A stretch of 8,846 nucleotides of DNA from Ilumatobacter sp. (GTDB lineage: Bacteria; Actinomycetota; Acidimicrobiia; Acidimicrobiales; Ilumatobacteraceae): the NCBI GenBank assembly GCA_029263275.1, contig JAJCXU010000406.1, forward strand, positions 1 to 8,846. The letters run 5' to 3'. The notes under the pieces were generated by a model. The model saw only the letters and a program-made list of their open reading frames with translations, ran no database searches and was not told the origin of the DNA. The position numbers were made by a program, and so were the translations under genes. Positions 1-6,848 of the stretch are shown here, piece after piece (within the stretch, counting starts at the first letter, position 1; every line of letters starts with the position of its first letter).

Positions 1-17
1 ACCAGGACTTTCGTACG

Positions 18-59
18 TCGGGCTGACAGGATTTGAACCTGCGACCCCTTGTCCCCCAG
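18..59 (-). tRNA. 3' half of tRNA-Pro(GGG), truncated; integration-site (att) core
   Basis: Read on the minus strand, this stretch gives an anticodon loop CTGGGGG (53-59), which implies anticodon GGG. It continues with the 3' anticodon stem ACAAG, a five-base variable loop, a T arm (GCAGG, TTCAAAT, CCTGT) and the 3' acceptor strand CAGCCCG plus a discriminator A at 18. No CCA is encoded. This matches the 3' half of actinobacterial tRNA-Pro(GGG) as I know it. The partner strand of the anticodon stem (expected CTTGT), the D arm and the 5' acceptor CGGGCTG are absent to the right, so the gene is not functional here. A 3' tRNA fragment beside an integrase is what site-specific integration into a tRNA gene leaves at the end distal to the restored tRNA. 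Confidence 0.8.
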
Positions 60-197
60 TAAGCGATATCCCGTTCGGGTACGTTCGCCGTCGTTCAGAA
101 ACAGTGCTTCTACCAGGGGTTATCGTTCAGCGCCGTTCGCCGACGTTCGCTGGTGTACAGTCAAGTTGTCCACCAGTTGTCCACCTGGGAGCGCCCC
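60..197. promoter_or_regulatory. non-coding region between att core and integrase, with phased repeats
   Basis: This 138-bp stretch has no convincing gene. It contains six copies of CGTTC(G/A): three at 72, 82 and 92 and three at 124, 134 and 144, exactly 10 bp apart within each triplet, in the same orientation. An 11-bp tandem repeat follows at 164-185. It probably holds the integrase arm-type binding sites and/or excisionase sites, and the integrase promoter; a weak -10-like TACAGT lies at 156-161. These roles are inferred from position between att core and integrase. Confidence 0.5.
164..185 (+). repeat. tandem 11-bp direct repeat (AGTTGTCCACC x2)
   Basis: Two perfect, abutting copies of AGTTGTCCACC occupy 164-174 and 175-185. 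Short direct repeats just upstream of an integrase gene and near the tRNA core are typical of arm-type integrase binding sites. They fall inside the coding region only if the integrase starts at GTG 153; with the TTG start at 198 they are non-coding, which I prefer. Confidence 0.6.
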
Positions 198-1412
198 TTG
201 TCTCGCACGCAACACCCCCAACGAAGTGGGACCGTCTGGCACAACAAGGCGCGCAAGCGGTGGGAAGCCAAGGTCACCATACGGGCCCCCGAACCCATCG
301 GATGGGACGACGATGGGAAGGTCACCAAGTGGAAGCATCACCGCCGGACAGTGATCGCGCCGACGAAGCAAGAGGCGGTCTCGAAGGCCGCACGCCTGAC
401 GCGAGAACTCGCACTCGACCTCGATTCGGCTGCGCCATTGGACATGACCGTGGGCCAATGGTTCGAGATCTGGATCGACGAGATACTCCCCCTCGCTGAC
501 ATCTCCGACGTGACCCGCCGCGGGTACGTCCAGATCGCCCGTCTGTACGTACTTCCCCACGTCGGCGAGGTCGGCCTCGAAGACCTGGCGCCGGCTCATG
601 TGCGTCGGATGATGTCGACGCTCCAGCGAAAGGGCCGGTCTGCGAACACCATCCGCCAGGCGCGTGCGGTACTTCGACGTGGGCTGCGCGTTGCGGAGCA
701 GGAAGGCCATGTGAACCGCAACGCGGCGATGCTCGTTGACGGAATCAAGGTGCCACGATCCGAGGGCGAGACACTCGACCCGACAGATGCCAGGACGCTG
801 CTCAAAGCAGTCGACGAGTATGAGATCGGCCCGCTCGTCGCCGTTCTTCTGCTCACCGGGCTGAGGAAGGGCGAGGCGCTCGGACTCGGCTGGTCGTCGA
901 TCGACCTCGACTCGTCGCCGGCCACGCTCACCGTCAGGCGGGCGCTCAAGCGAGGCGACCGCGATGCGTTGTACCTCGATGAGCCGAAGACGAGTGGTTC
1001 GCGCCGAACGATTCACCTGCCACCGTTGGCCGTCGGCGTGCTCCGCAAGCATCGGGCCGAACAGAATCAACGACGTCTCGCCTTTGGCTCAGAGTGGGGC
1101 CTCGGGTGGCCCGACGATCTTGTGTTCACCTCGACGGTTGGCACTCCTCTCGGTCCGAACCGATGCAACCGACTAGTGAAGGCGATGACCCTCGCCGTGC
1201 TCGAACGAGAACTCACTCCTCACAGGATGCGCCACTCGGCCGCATCACTTCTGATCGCTGCTGACGTCCCACTCAAGACGATCTCCGACTCGCTCGGCCA
1301 CTCATCGATCCGGGTCACGAGCGACACGTACGGCCACCTGTTTTCGCCGGCGAAAGCCGACGCGGCAAACGCGATGCAACGCATTCTCGAAAGCGACGAC
1401 GAGCGCGAATAA
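198..1412 (+). CDS. tyrosine-type site-specific recombinase (phage/ICE-like integrase)
   Basis: This integrase carries out site-specific strand exchange between the element and the chromosomal tRNA-Pro site. I choose TTG 198 because GGGAG at 187-191 lies 6 bp upstream and the 11-bp repeats then stay non-coding; the longer alternative is GTG 153 (419 aa against 404 aa). Numbering from GTG 153, it has an N-terminal arm-binding domain (about 25-75, with GTVWHNKARKRW), a SAM-like core-binding domain (about 98-190) and a C-terminal catalytic domain. All six catalytic residues are visible: Arg238 in LTGLRKGE, Lys279 in DEPKTSGSRR, His357 and Arg360 in TPHRMRHSAAS, His383 in LGHSS and the nucleophile Tyr393 in DTYGH. 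Length and motifs fit actinobacterial phage/ICE integrases. It appears intact, and its stop is only 18 bp from the stop of the convergent molybdoenzyme gene. Confidence 0.93.
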   Translation: MSRTQHPQRSGTVWHNKARKRWEAKVTIRAPEPIGWDDDGKVTKWKHHRRTVIAPTKQEAVSKAARLTRELALDLDSAAPLDMTVGQWFEIWIDEILPLADISDVTRRGYVQIARLYVLPHVGEVGLEDLAPAHVRRMMSTLQRKGRSANTIRQARAVLRRGLRVAEQEGHVNRNAAMLVDGIKVPRSEGETLDPTDARTLLKAVDEYEIGPLVAVLLLTGLRKGEALGLGWSSIDLDSSPATLTVRRALKRGDRDALYLDEPKTSGSRRTIHLPPLAVGVLRKHRAEQNQRRLAFGSEWGLGWPDDLVFTSTVGTPLGPNRCNRLVKAMTLAVLERELTPHRMRHSAASLLIAADVPLKTISDSLGHSSIRVTSDTYGHLFSPAKADAANAMQRILESDDERE

Positions 1413-1430
1413 TGCCAGTTCGACGATTCG

Positions 1431-3698
1431 CTATTTGCGGGTCTCGTTGAGGGCTCTCCAGACGCGTTCGGGAGTGAGGGGAATGTCGATGTGGCGGATG
1501 CCGAGGTGTGAGAGGGCGTCGACAACGGCATTTTGCACGGCGGGTGTTGAGCCGATCGATCCTGATTCGCCGATTCCTTTTGCTCCGAGGTCGTTGTACG
1601 GCGACGGAGTTTGCATGGCGATCGTCTCAATCGGCGGAAGTTCGCAAGCGGACACGAAGCTGTATTCGGCGAGGTTCGCTGTCCTTGGGTTGCCGTCTGA
1701 GTCGTAGTGGAATTCCTCCATCAGCGCTTGAGCAACTCCTTGCGCTACCCCGCCATGGATCTGACCTTCAGCGAGTAGCGGATTCAGCAAGGTTCCTGCG
1801 TCGTCGACCGCAACAAAGCGCACGAGGTCGACCTTGCCGGTCTCGGTGTCGACTTCGACGATCGCTGCGTGTGCTCCGAACGGGAACGTTGAGCCCTCGG
1901 GATCGAAGACGACCTCGCATCCCAGTCGTTCGTCGGGACCCATCGCCGTGGAGAGGTCGCCCCATGAACGTCCGCTCGATGGTGTTCCGACGACGTGGAA
2001 CCGTCGCTCGGCCCGGTCGAATCGGATGTCTTCGATCGCGCACTCCAATTGGTTCGCGGCTGCTTGTTTGGCCAGCTCCACAACTTGACCCGCGGCTTCG
2101 TGGAGGGCTGCGCCTCCGATCTGCATCGATCGTGAGCCGAATGTTCCGCCGCCCATCGGGACTGTGTCGGTGTCGCCGGACTCCAGGCTGATTTGGTTGA
2201 CGTCGATTCCGAGTTGCTCGCTGAGCACCATGGCAAACGTCGTCTCGTGGCCCTGCCCCTGGGCGAGCGTTCCCACCCGCGCGACCACGGTTTCGTCGGG
2301 CTTGATTTCGACATCTGCCCATTCGGGGTCGATCAAGGGTGCAGTGACTTCGACGTATGTGGCGAGGCCGAGACCAGTTTGGACTGTGGTGCCTGACTGC
2401 CGTCGCTTCAGTTGGTCCCGCCGGAAGTCGAATTCGCCGACCGCGTTGAGGAGTGTGCTGAGCGCAGCTTGATAGTTGCCGCTGTCGTAGGTGGCACCTG
2501 TCGCCGAGTCGAAGGGGAACGCGTCGGCAGCGATCAAATTCTTCCGGCGAATGTCGACGGGATCGAGTCCGAGTTCACGCGCGAACAAGTCGACGGAACG
2601 CTCGATCGCAGCTGCCGCTTCGGGGCGACCGGCACCTCGGAACGCGACCACGGGACAGGTATTCGTTACGACGGCTTTGCCGACTACTTCGACGCGCTCG
2701 ATGTCGTAGACACCTGGAGCCATCATCCCCGTGATTCCGGGCAGGATTGCCGCCATCCGGGGGTACGCGCCACAATCACCCACGATCGAGAGGCGATACG
2801 CCTCGATCCGGCCGTGTTTTGTGCCACCGATTTCCACCACCTGTTGCTGGGCTCGACCATGCCCCATGGCCATCATGCTTTCCGAACGGGATTCGACGAA
2901 GCGGACAGGCCGCCCGGTCAGCCGCGCGAGTTGCCCGAGCATCAGTTCCTCGGCGCCGAGGCCGATCTTGACACCGAACCCTCCCCCGACATCCGGGGTG
3001 ATGACGTGAACGTCTTCGTCTTCGACGCCGTACACCATTGCGAGCTGCGTGCGCGCGCCGTGGGGATTCTGTGTTGACGCCAATTGCTGGAGCCGGCCGT
3101 CGGTCGCCCACCAAGCTGCACCCGAACGCACTTCGAGTGGGCAGGGGGCAACCCGCTGGTTCGTGAGTGCTTCGCGGACCACGACCTCGCAGCCGTCGAA
3201 GAAGTCGTCGGACGGTTCTTCATAGAGGTCGTAGGCGACGTTGGTGCCGGCATCGGGGAAGAGCAAGACGTCGCCTCGCATGGCAGCCTCGACGCCAATC
3301 ACGGTCGGTAACGGTTCGTAGTCGACGTAGACAAGCTCGGCGGCGTCGACTGCGGCTGCGTGTGTGGTCGCGATGACCGCAGCGACTGGTTCGCCGACAA
3401 AACGAACGCGTTCGTTGGCGAGCAGCCAACGGCTCATCTCTTCGGTGACACCGAGCGATGCGTACTCCGGTGCCGTTGGGTCGAGGCCGAGGGTGTCAGC
3501 GGTGAAAATGCCGAGGACGCCCGCTGCTTGCTCAGCGTCTTGGGTGTCGATCGAGGTGATGAGTGCGTGCGCCATGATCGACCGCGCGAAGACAACGTAT
3601 GCAGCGTCGGGTACGTCGATGTTCTCGACGAACGTCCCGTTACCCGTGAGGAAGCGTGTGTCTTCGACGCGAAGTTGGCGGGTACCGATGATGTGCAT
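1431..3698 (-). CDS. molybdenum hydroxylase large subunit, CoxL/xanthine dehydrogenase family (form II, not true CO dehydrogenase)
   Basis: This is the 755-aa molybdopterin-cytosine-dinucleotide-type catalytic subunit; the family oxidises aldehydes, purines or N-heterocycles, using water as the oxygen source. An aldehyde-oxidase domain starts with ...RVEDTRFLTGNGTFVENI and is followed by MoCo-binding motifs: VGGGFGVK (237-244), AFRGAGR (352-358), QGQGHET (480-486) and GAKGIGESG (705-713), the last with the catalytic Glu711. The AFRGAGR loop marks form II enzymes; true aerobic CO dehydrogenases carry a Cys-containing AYxCSFR loop, absent here. It is the last gene of the operon, 9 bp after the alcohol dehydrogenase stop. 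I see no Shine-Dalgarno before its ATG, so it may depend on translational coupling. The FAD and 2Fe-2S subunits that normally accompany it are not in the window. Given the preceding alcohol dehydrogenase, oxidation of the resulting aldehyde to an acid is the most likely role (inference). Confidence 0.88.
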   Translation of the reverse strand: MHIIGTRQLRVEDTRFLTGNGTFVENIDVPDAAYVVFARSIMAHALITSIDTQDAEQAAGVLGIFTADTLGLDPTAPEYASLGVTEEMSRWLLANERVRFVGEPVAAVIATTHAAAVDAAELVYVDYEPLPTVIGVEAAMRGDVLLFPDAGTNVAYDLYEEPSDDFFDGCEVVVREALTNQRVAPCPLEVRSGAAWWATDGRLQQLASTQNPHGARTQLAMVYGVEDEDVHVITPDVGGGFGVKIGLGAEELMLGQLARLTGRPVRFVESRSESMMAMGHGRAQQQVVEIGGTKHGRIEAYRLSIVGDCGAYPRMAAILPGITGMMAPGVYDIERVEVVGKAVVTNTCPVVAFRGAGRPEAAAAIERSVDLFARELGLDPVDIRRKNLIAADAFPFDSATGATYDSGNYQAALSTLLNAVGEFDFRRDQLKRRQSGTTVQTGLGLATYVEVTAPLIDPEWADVEIKPDETVVARVGTLAQGQGHETTFAMVLSEQLGIDVNQISLESGDTDTVPMGGGTFGSRSMQIGGAALHEAAGQVVELAKQAAANQLECAIEDIRFDRAERRFHVVGTPSSGRSWGDLSTAMGPDERLGCEVVFDPEGSTFPFGAHAAIVEVDTETGKVDLVRFVAVDDAGTLLNPLLAEGQIHGGVAQGVAQALMEEFHYDSDGNPRTANLAEYSFVSACELPPIETIAMQTPSPYNDLGAKGIGESGSIGSTPAVQNAVVDALSHLGIRHIDIPLTPERVWRALNETRK

Positions 3699-3707
3699 CG
3701 AGGGTGG

Positions 3708-4817
3708 TCAGTCGTAGACGATGACGCCGCGGATGTTCTTGCCGTCGCGCATGTCCTGGTAGCCCTCGTTGATTTGCTCGAGCGTGTACGTCTTGGTGAC
3801 GAGTTCGTCGAGTTTGATTTGTCCGTTGCGGTAGAGCTGGAGAATTTTGGGGATTTCGATGCGGGCGTTGCTTGACCCGAAGAGCGAACCGTGGATCTGT
3901 TTTTCGTACAGCGCCAGTTCGAAGAGCGACATCGACACGGTGTCTTCCTCGGGGTGGCCGATTGCGGTGATCACGACTCGTCCCAGCTTCCCGCAGAGCG
4001 ACATGGCCTCAGCGACGTAGGTGCCCTCAGCGACGTCGGTGGTCATGATCACTTTGTCGGCGAGTTGTCCGTTGGTCATCTCGCTCACGAGGTCCCATGC
4101 CTCGTCGACGTTGGCTGCAGTGTGGGTCGCACCGAACTCTTGTGCTTGTTCTCGCTTCATCTCAATCGGGTCGATGGCGATGATCGCTCCGGCGCCCGCG
4201 ATGCGTGCACCTTGGATCGCGTTCATGCCGATGCCGCCGCATCCCATGACCACGACGTATTCGCCGGGTTTTACTTCTGCGGTGTTGACGGCGGAGCCGA
4301 AGCCGGTGGTGACCCCGCAGCCGACGAGCGCCGCTTTGTCGAGCGGGATGTCCTTGTCGATCTTGACGACCGAGTCCTGATTCGCGACCGTGTACGGCGC
4401 GAAGGTTCCGAGCATGCACATCTGGCCGATGTCCTCGCCTCGTGCGTGGAATCGGTAGGTGCCGTCGAGTTGTGGGCCGAGGATGATCCCGGCGCCCAGA
4501 TCACACAAGTTGCTGTGCCCCGACGTGCAGTAGCGGCACTTTCCGCAGGCGGGAATGAACGCCAAGACGACGTGGTCACCCACCTCGAGGTCGGTTACGC
4601 CAACGCCGACTTTGTGGATCACGCCAGCGCCTTCATGGCCACCTACGACCGGGAAGGGAATCGGAATGTCACCTGTTGCCAAGTGTTCGTCGGAGTGACA
4701 CAGCCCGGATGCAGCGAGCTTGATCATCACCTCGCCTTCGTTTGGGTCGTCCAGCTCAACGTCTTCGACCGACCACTCCTGATCGAGGCCCCACAGGATT
4801 GCTGCCTTCATCTTCAT
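3708..4817 (-). CDS. NDMA-dependent (mycofactocin-associated) zinc alcohol dehydrogenase, nicotinoprotein
   Basis: This enzyme oxidises an alcohol to an aldehyde while keeping NAD(P) bound; in this family electrons leave through mycofactocin, with NDMA as the laboratory acceptor. The sequence closely follows the 'NDMA-dependent alcohol dehydrogenase, Rxyl_3153 family' pattern, from AAILW..QEWSVE to the C-terminal LDELVTKTYTLEQINEGYQDM. Numbering from ATG 4823: catalytic-zinc ligands Cys42, His63-Glu64 and Cys169; structural-zinc cysteines 93, 96, 99 and 107; Rossmann GCGGIG at 194-199, with Asp218 at the ribose position. Three in-frame ATGs are close together (4823, 4817, 4811). The AAGAGG at 4826-4831 is only 2 bp from the first but 8 bp from the second, so 4817 is preferred. 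It lies 36-42 bp after the ferredoxin stop. No mycofactocin biosynthesis genes are in the window, so the host would have to supply the cofactor elsewhere. Confidence 0.92.
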   Translation of the reverse strand: MKMKAAILWGLDQEWSVEDVELDDPNEGEVMIKLAASGLCHSDEHLATGDIPIPFPVVGGHEGAGVIHKVGVGVTDLEVGDHVVLAFIPACGKCRYCTSGHSNLCDLGAGIILGPQLDGTYRFHARGEDIGQMCMLGTFAPYTVANQDSVVKIDKDIPLDKAALVGCGVTTGFGSAVNTAEVKPGEYVVVMGCGGIGMNAIQGARIAGAGAIIAIDPIEMKREQAQEFGATHTAANVDEAWDLVSEMTNGQLADKVIMTTDVAEGTYVAEAMSLCGKLGRVVITAIGHPEEDTVSMSLFELALYEKQIHGSLFGSSNARIEIPKILQLYRNGQIKLDELVTKTYTLEQINEGYQDMRDGKNIRGVIVYD

Positions 4818-4859
4818 CGTCATGTCCTCTTGATCGGTTGGTGTTGCGGAAGTCGGTGT

Positions 4860-5159
4860 TCAGTCAGCGTGATCAACTCGGTCCGCCGCCCAGGCTTGGA
4901 GTTCCTTGATGCGCGTGTAGCCGCCTTCACCTTCGCCTTGGGTAATGCCGTCGACGCGGGCGTCGTGGATGCAGTCGACTGGACATGTGGGGATACACAA
5001 GCCGCAGTCGATGCAGTCATCGAGCACGATCGCGAAGCGTCCGAGAAAGTCGCCGTCGACTTTGTAGATCGCGTCAACCTTGCCCGGACAGGCGTGTTCG
5101 CACGCTCCGCATCCGATACACGTGGCGTCGATGTAGAACGATCCTGGGCCGCGTGCCAT
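4860..5159 (-). CDS. 2[4Fe-4S] bacterial ferredoxin
   Basis: This 99-aa cytosolic electron carrier has two complete cluster motifs. The first has Cys14, 17, 20 and 24 (CIGCGACEHACP); the second has Cys49, 52, 55 and 59 (CIDCGLCIPTCP), plus an extra Cys63. The C-terminal ~35 residues are an acidic, Gly/Glu-rich tail without cysteines. Such ferredoxins carry low-potential electrons between a reductase and an oxygenase or oxidoreductase. Its position, between the diiron oxygenase pair and the alcohol dehydrogenase, suggests that it feeds electrons to the diiron centre, but the molybdoenzyme is another possible partner. No reductase gene is present in the window. The start is 4 bp after the preceding stop; AAAGAG directly abuts the ATG, a poor spacing, so coupled translation is likely. 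Confidence 0.93.
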   Translation of the reverse strand: MARGPGSFYIDATCIGCGACEHACPGKVDAIYKVDGDFLGRFAIVLDDCIDCGLCIPTCPVDCIHDARVDGITQGEGEGGYTRIKELQAWAADRVDHAD

Positions 5160-5163
5160 CTCT

Positions 5164-5643
5164 TTAGCTGTCGGCCCACACAGTTGTGAACGTCGAGCAG
5201 TTGTTCACAAAGTGTTGGATGGTTTGGTTGAATCGGTAGTAGGCGTCCCGGTTCACCGGGTCGTGGGACCACAACCTGATTGGGGTCCCCGGCATGCTGA
5301 GCCGGTTCAGGGTGAAGAGGAGCCCCGGCTGACCGTCACCTTCGACGATGCTGTCCACCATCTCTTGCCAGGACTCCTGGTCGGTTTCCAAAATGAAGTC
5401 CGATGTTGGTTCGTCGTCCTCGGTGATCTCTCGAATGTCGACGACGTCGTACTCTTCGAAACGGAACTGGCAACGCCATTCTTCGCCGCCCGGCCCGTCC
5501 CAGATCGTGAGCTGGCCGGTGCAATCACAGGCCCCGAGCTTTTCGAAGTGCTCGCGCTGCTCGGCCATCTTGTTCGCCAACGCCTCGAACCACTCGACGG
5601 ACGGGAACGCAACGGTGGTGGTCTCGGCGTCCACGGAACTCAT
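5164..5643 (-). CDS. SCP2-like / conserved hypothetical protein, coupled to the diiron oxygenase
   Basis: I cannot assign a certain function. The 159-aa protein has no signal peptide or membrane segment and starts with MSSVDAETTTVAFPSVEWFEAL. The order of motifs (FPSVEWFEALA near 13-23, DFILETDQESWQEMV near 82-96, LNRLSMPGTPIRLWSHDP near 112-129, YYRFNQTIQHF near 135-145) resembles SCP2-like sterol/lipid-binding proteins found beside actinobacterial catabolic genes. That resemblance is from memory and moderate. I choose ATG 5643 because it overlaps the TGA of the diiron gene as TGATG, a standard coupling arrangement. A longer reading from 5745 would run 100 bp into the oxygenase gene, with an Arg/Pro-rich extension that looks like out-of-frame sequence. 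Five cysteines (39, 41, 58, 149 and others nearby) show no metal-cluster pattern. Likely role: substrate presentation or an accessory for the oxygenase. Confidence 0.75.
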   Translation of the reverse strand: MSSVDAETTTVAFPSVEWFEALANKMAEQREHFEKLGACDCTGQLTIWDGPGGEEWRCQFRFEEYDVVDIREITEDDEPTSDFILETDQESWQEMVDSIVEGDGQPGLLFTLNRLSMPGTPIRLWSHDPVNRDAYYRFNQTIQHFVNNCSTFTTVWADS

Positions 5644-6830
5644 CACGCTGACCAGGGATACTCGAGTGGGATCGTGCACTTTGCCCGGCGGTCGAAACCG
5701 GCTCGGTCGCAGCGCTGTAGATACTCCTCGACGATCGTGGCCCACAAGAACGTGACACCTTCCATCCCATCGTCGATGTTTTTGATGCCATCGCCCATCA
5801 ACACCGCGAGCGGTTCGAGAATGTACGGGTCTGTCAACGCAGTGAGGATGACCTGTTCGCCAATGTCTGCAAAAGCGTGCATGTCGATCAGGGCCGCTTC
5901 TCTGTTCGGTGCCGCATCAAGGTAGCTCTTGAGTTCCATCGTGCCGTAGGAGACATGACGGGCCTCGTCTTGCATGCACAGCCGGAAGATTTCCTTGTCG
6001 ACGTGTGTCTTCGAGAGAAACTCGCCCGCCCGAAAAATTGACAGCACCAAGCCCTCACCGAGAACGTTGAGAAGGAACGTGCCTTGCGTATGGGTTGGCG
6101 ATTCAAGGATCGCTTTGAGCGCCCACTCGAACGCCGGGCTGGGATGCAGCAACCCGCCGCCACCGGCCAGGGCTCGCTTGCGGAACACCTCCATATGGCG
6201 TGCCTCGTCCATCATCTGCGAAACCAAGAAGTTCTTAGCCTCAAAAAAGTCTGGAGAGATGCGATAGATCCAACGCGACGGGAAGTCCCCGGCAACGAAC
6301 TCGACTTCGGTCAGGAACGTCGACAGCTGACACGTCGCCATCTCCAAGTCCTCGCTGACTGGTTTGAGCTCAGACCAAGGGATATCAGTGGTCGAGTTCC
6401 ACTGACGAACCTTGGCCTCTTCGTACAGAGTTTCCAGGTTGTCCGACCAGACGTGCATGCGCTCCAACACGTCGTACTCATCGATCACGGGAAGCTGGTC
6501 TGCGTAGCGGTCACGAATCGACCCGCGAGGGGCGAAGTTACGGAACTCTGACTTCTCCGGAATCGTGCCGTACGCCTTCGACCGATTCATGTCCATGTAG
6601 GTCAGCCCGCGCGAACTTGGCTTCACCTTGGTTCCCCAATGCGACCCGTCGCGATCCATCCATCCAAGATGGAAACTTCCCGCCTGCAGACGATCCATGT
6701 TCGTCTGCAGCAATTCACCCCACTGGTCGTAGAAACCCTTGTAACGCTGTTGGTACGCGGTGGTTGTGTCTGCAACGCCTTCGATCGGTGGCGCCGACAG
6801 GTTCGGAACGATGTTGTCCATTGTGGTCAT
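5643..6830 (-). CDS. ferritin-like diiron oxygenase (two E-X28-30-DEARH motifs), substrate unknown
   Basis: This 395-aa soluble protein carries the duplicated carboxylate-bridged diiron signature of oxygenases related to bacterial multicomponent monooxygenases and AurF-type N-oxygenases. The first half has Glu177 (in TFLTEVEF), 30 residues, then D208-E209-A-R-H212. The second has Glu259 (LGEGL), 28 residues, then D288-E289-A-R-H292. These would give four Glu and two His ligands. The conserved-looking WNSTTDIPWSEL lies near 144-155. It is longer than PaaA-type subunits and shorter than methane/toluene monooxygenase alpha subunits. No beta, coupling-protein or reductase gene accompanies it, so it is probably not a classical multicomponent monooxygenase. 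It starts 18 bp after the SCP2-like gene, with an AGAAGAGA-type ribosome site upstream; ATG 6821 (codon 4) is an alternative. Hydroxylation of a lipid-like substrate is inferred from its neighbours. Confidence 0.85.
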   Translation of the reverse strand: MTTMDNIVPNLSAPPIEGVADTTTAYQQRYKGFYDQWGELLQTNMDRLQAGSFHLGWMDRDGSHWGTKVKPSSRGLTYMDMNRSKAYGTIPEKSEFRNFAPRGSIRDRYADQLPVIDEYDVLERMHVWSDNLETLYEEAKVRQWNSTTDIPWSELKPVSEDLEMATCQLSTFLTEVEFVAGDFPSRWIYRISPDFFEAKNFLVSQMMDEARHMEVFRKRALAGGGGLLHPSPAFEWALKAILESPTHTQGTFLLNVLGEGLVLSIFRAGEFLSKTHVDKEIFRLCMQDEARHVSYGTMELKSYLDAAPNREAALIDMHAFADIGEQVILTALTDPYILEPLAVLMGDGIKNIDDGMEGVTFLWATIVEEYLQRCDRAGFDRRAKCTIPLEYPWSA

Positions 6831-6848
6831 ATCAACTGTCTCTTCTGA

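Larger units (their letters stand above)
18..1412. mobile_element. left end of an integrated element (tRNA-Pro att remnant plus integrase); right end not in window
   Basis: The tRNA-Pro 3' fragment, a repeat-rich non-coding segment and a tyrosine recombinase follow one another without other genes, the usual layout of an element end. The tRNA fragment reads leftwards and lacks its 5' half on the right. The element must therefore lie to the right of ~59, and the host chromosome to the left of ~18. The right boundary is not visible: it could lie just after the integrase (a remnant) or beyond the window, making the whole metabolic operon cargo. No insertion-sequence transposase, conjugation gene or phage structural gene is seen in this window. 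Confidence 0.6.

Noticed and set aside
18..95. Complete tRNA-Pro gene
   Set aside because: Only the 3' half matches; no D arm, 5' anticodon stem or CGGGCTG acceptor strand is found to the right.
49..499. Short plus-strand open frames over the att region and integrase start
   Set aside because: They overlap the tRNA fragment and integrase in other frames and are dominated by Arg/Ser/Pro.
120..1070. 316-codon minus-strand open frame opposite the integrase
   Set aside because: It mirrors the integrase, whose catalytic residues are all in place; its product is Arg/Asp-rich without domains.
1405..1431. Inverted repeat GCGAAT-N15-ATTCGC across the convergent stop codons as a bidirectional terminator
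   Set aside because: Only a 6-bp stem with a 15-base loop and no T tract; too weak to call.
1508..3077. Plus-strand open frames (1508-2191, 2412-3077) opposite the molybdoenzyme gene
   Set aside because: Arg/Ser-rich or domain-free shadows of a gene with unmistakable MoCo motifs.
1431..3698. Aerobic carbon-monoxide dehydrogenase (coxL)
   Set aside because: The active-site loop reads AFRGAGR, not the Cys-containing form I loop, and CoxM/CoxS are missing.
3891..5189. 432-codon open frame on the plus strand opposite the alcohol dehydrogenase and ferredoxin
   Set aside because: It is antisense to two strongly recognised genes with complete motifs; its translation resembles no family and long antisense frames are common in high-GC DNA.
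5644..5745. N-terminal extension of the SCP2-like/hypothetical protein
   Set aside because: It would lie inside the oxygenase gene; the TGATG overlap at 5643 gives a natural start, and the extension is Arg/Pro-rich.
5212..5925. 237-codon plus-strand open frame opposite the SCP2-like and diiron genes
   Set aside because: Shadow frame; its sense is explained by the coupled minus-strand genes.
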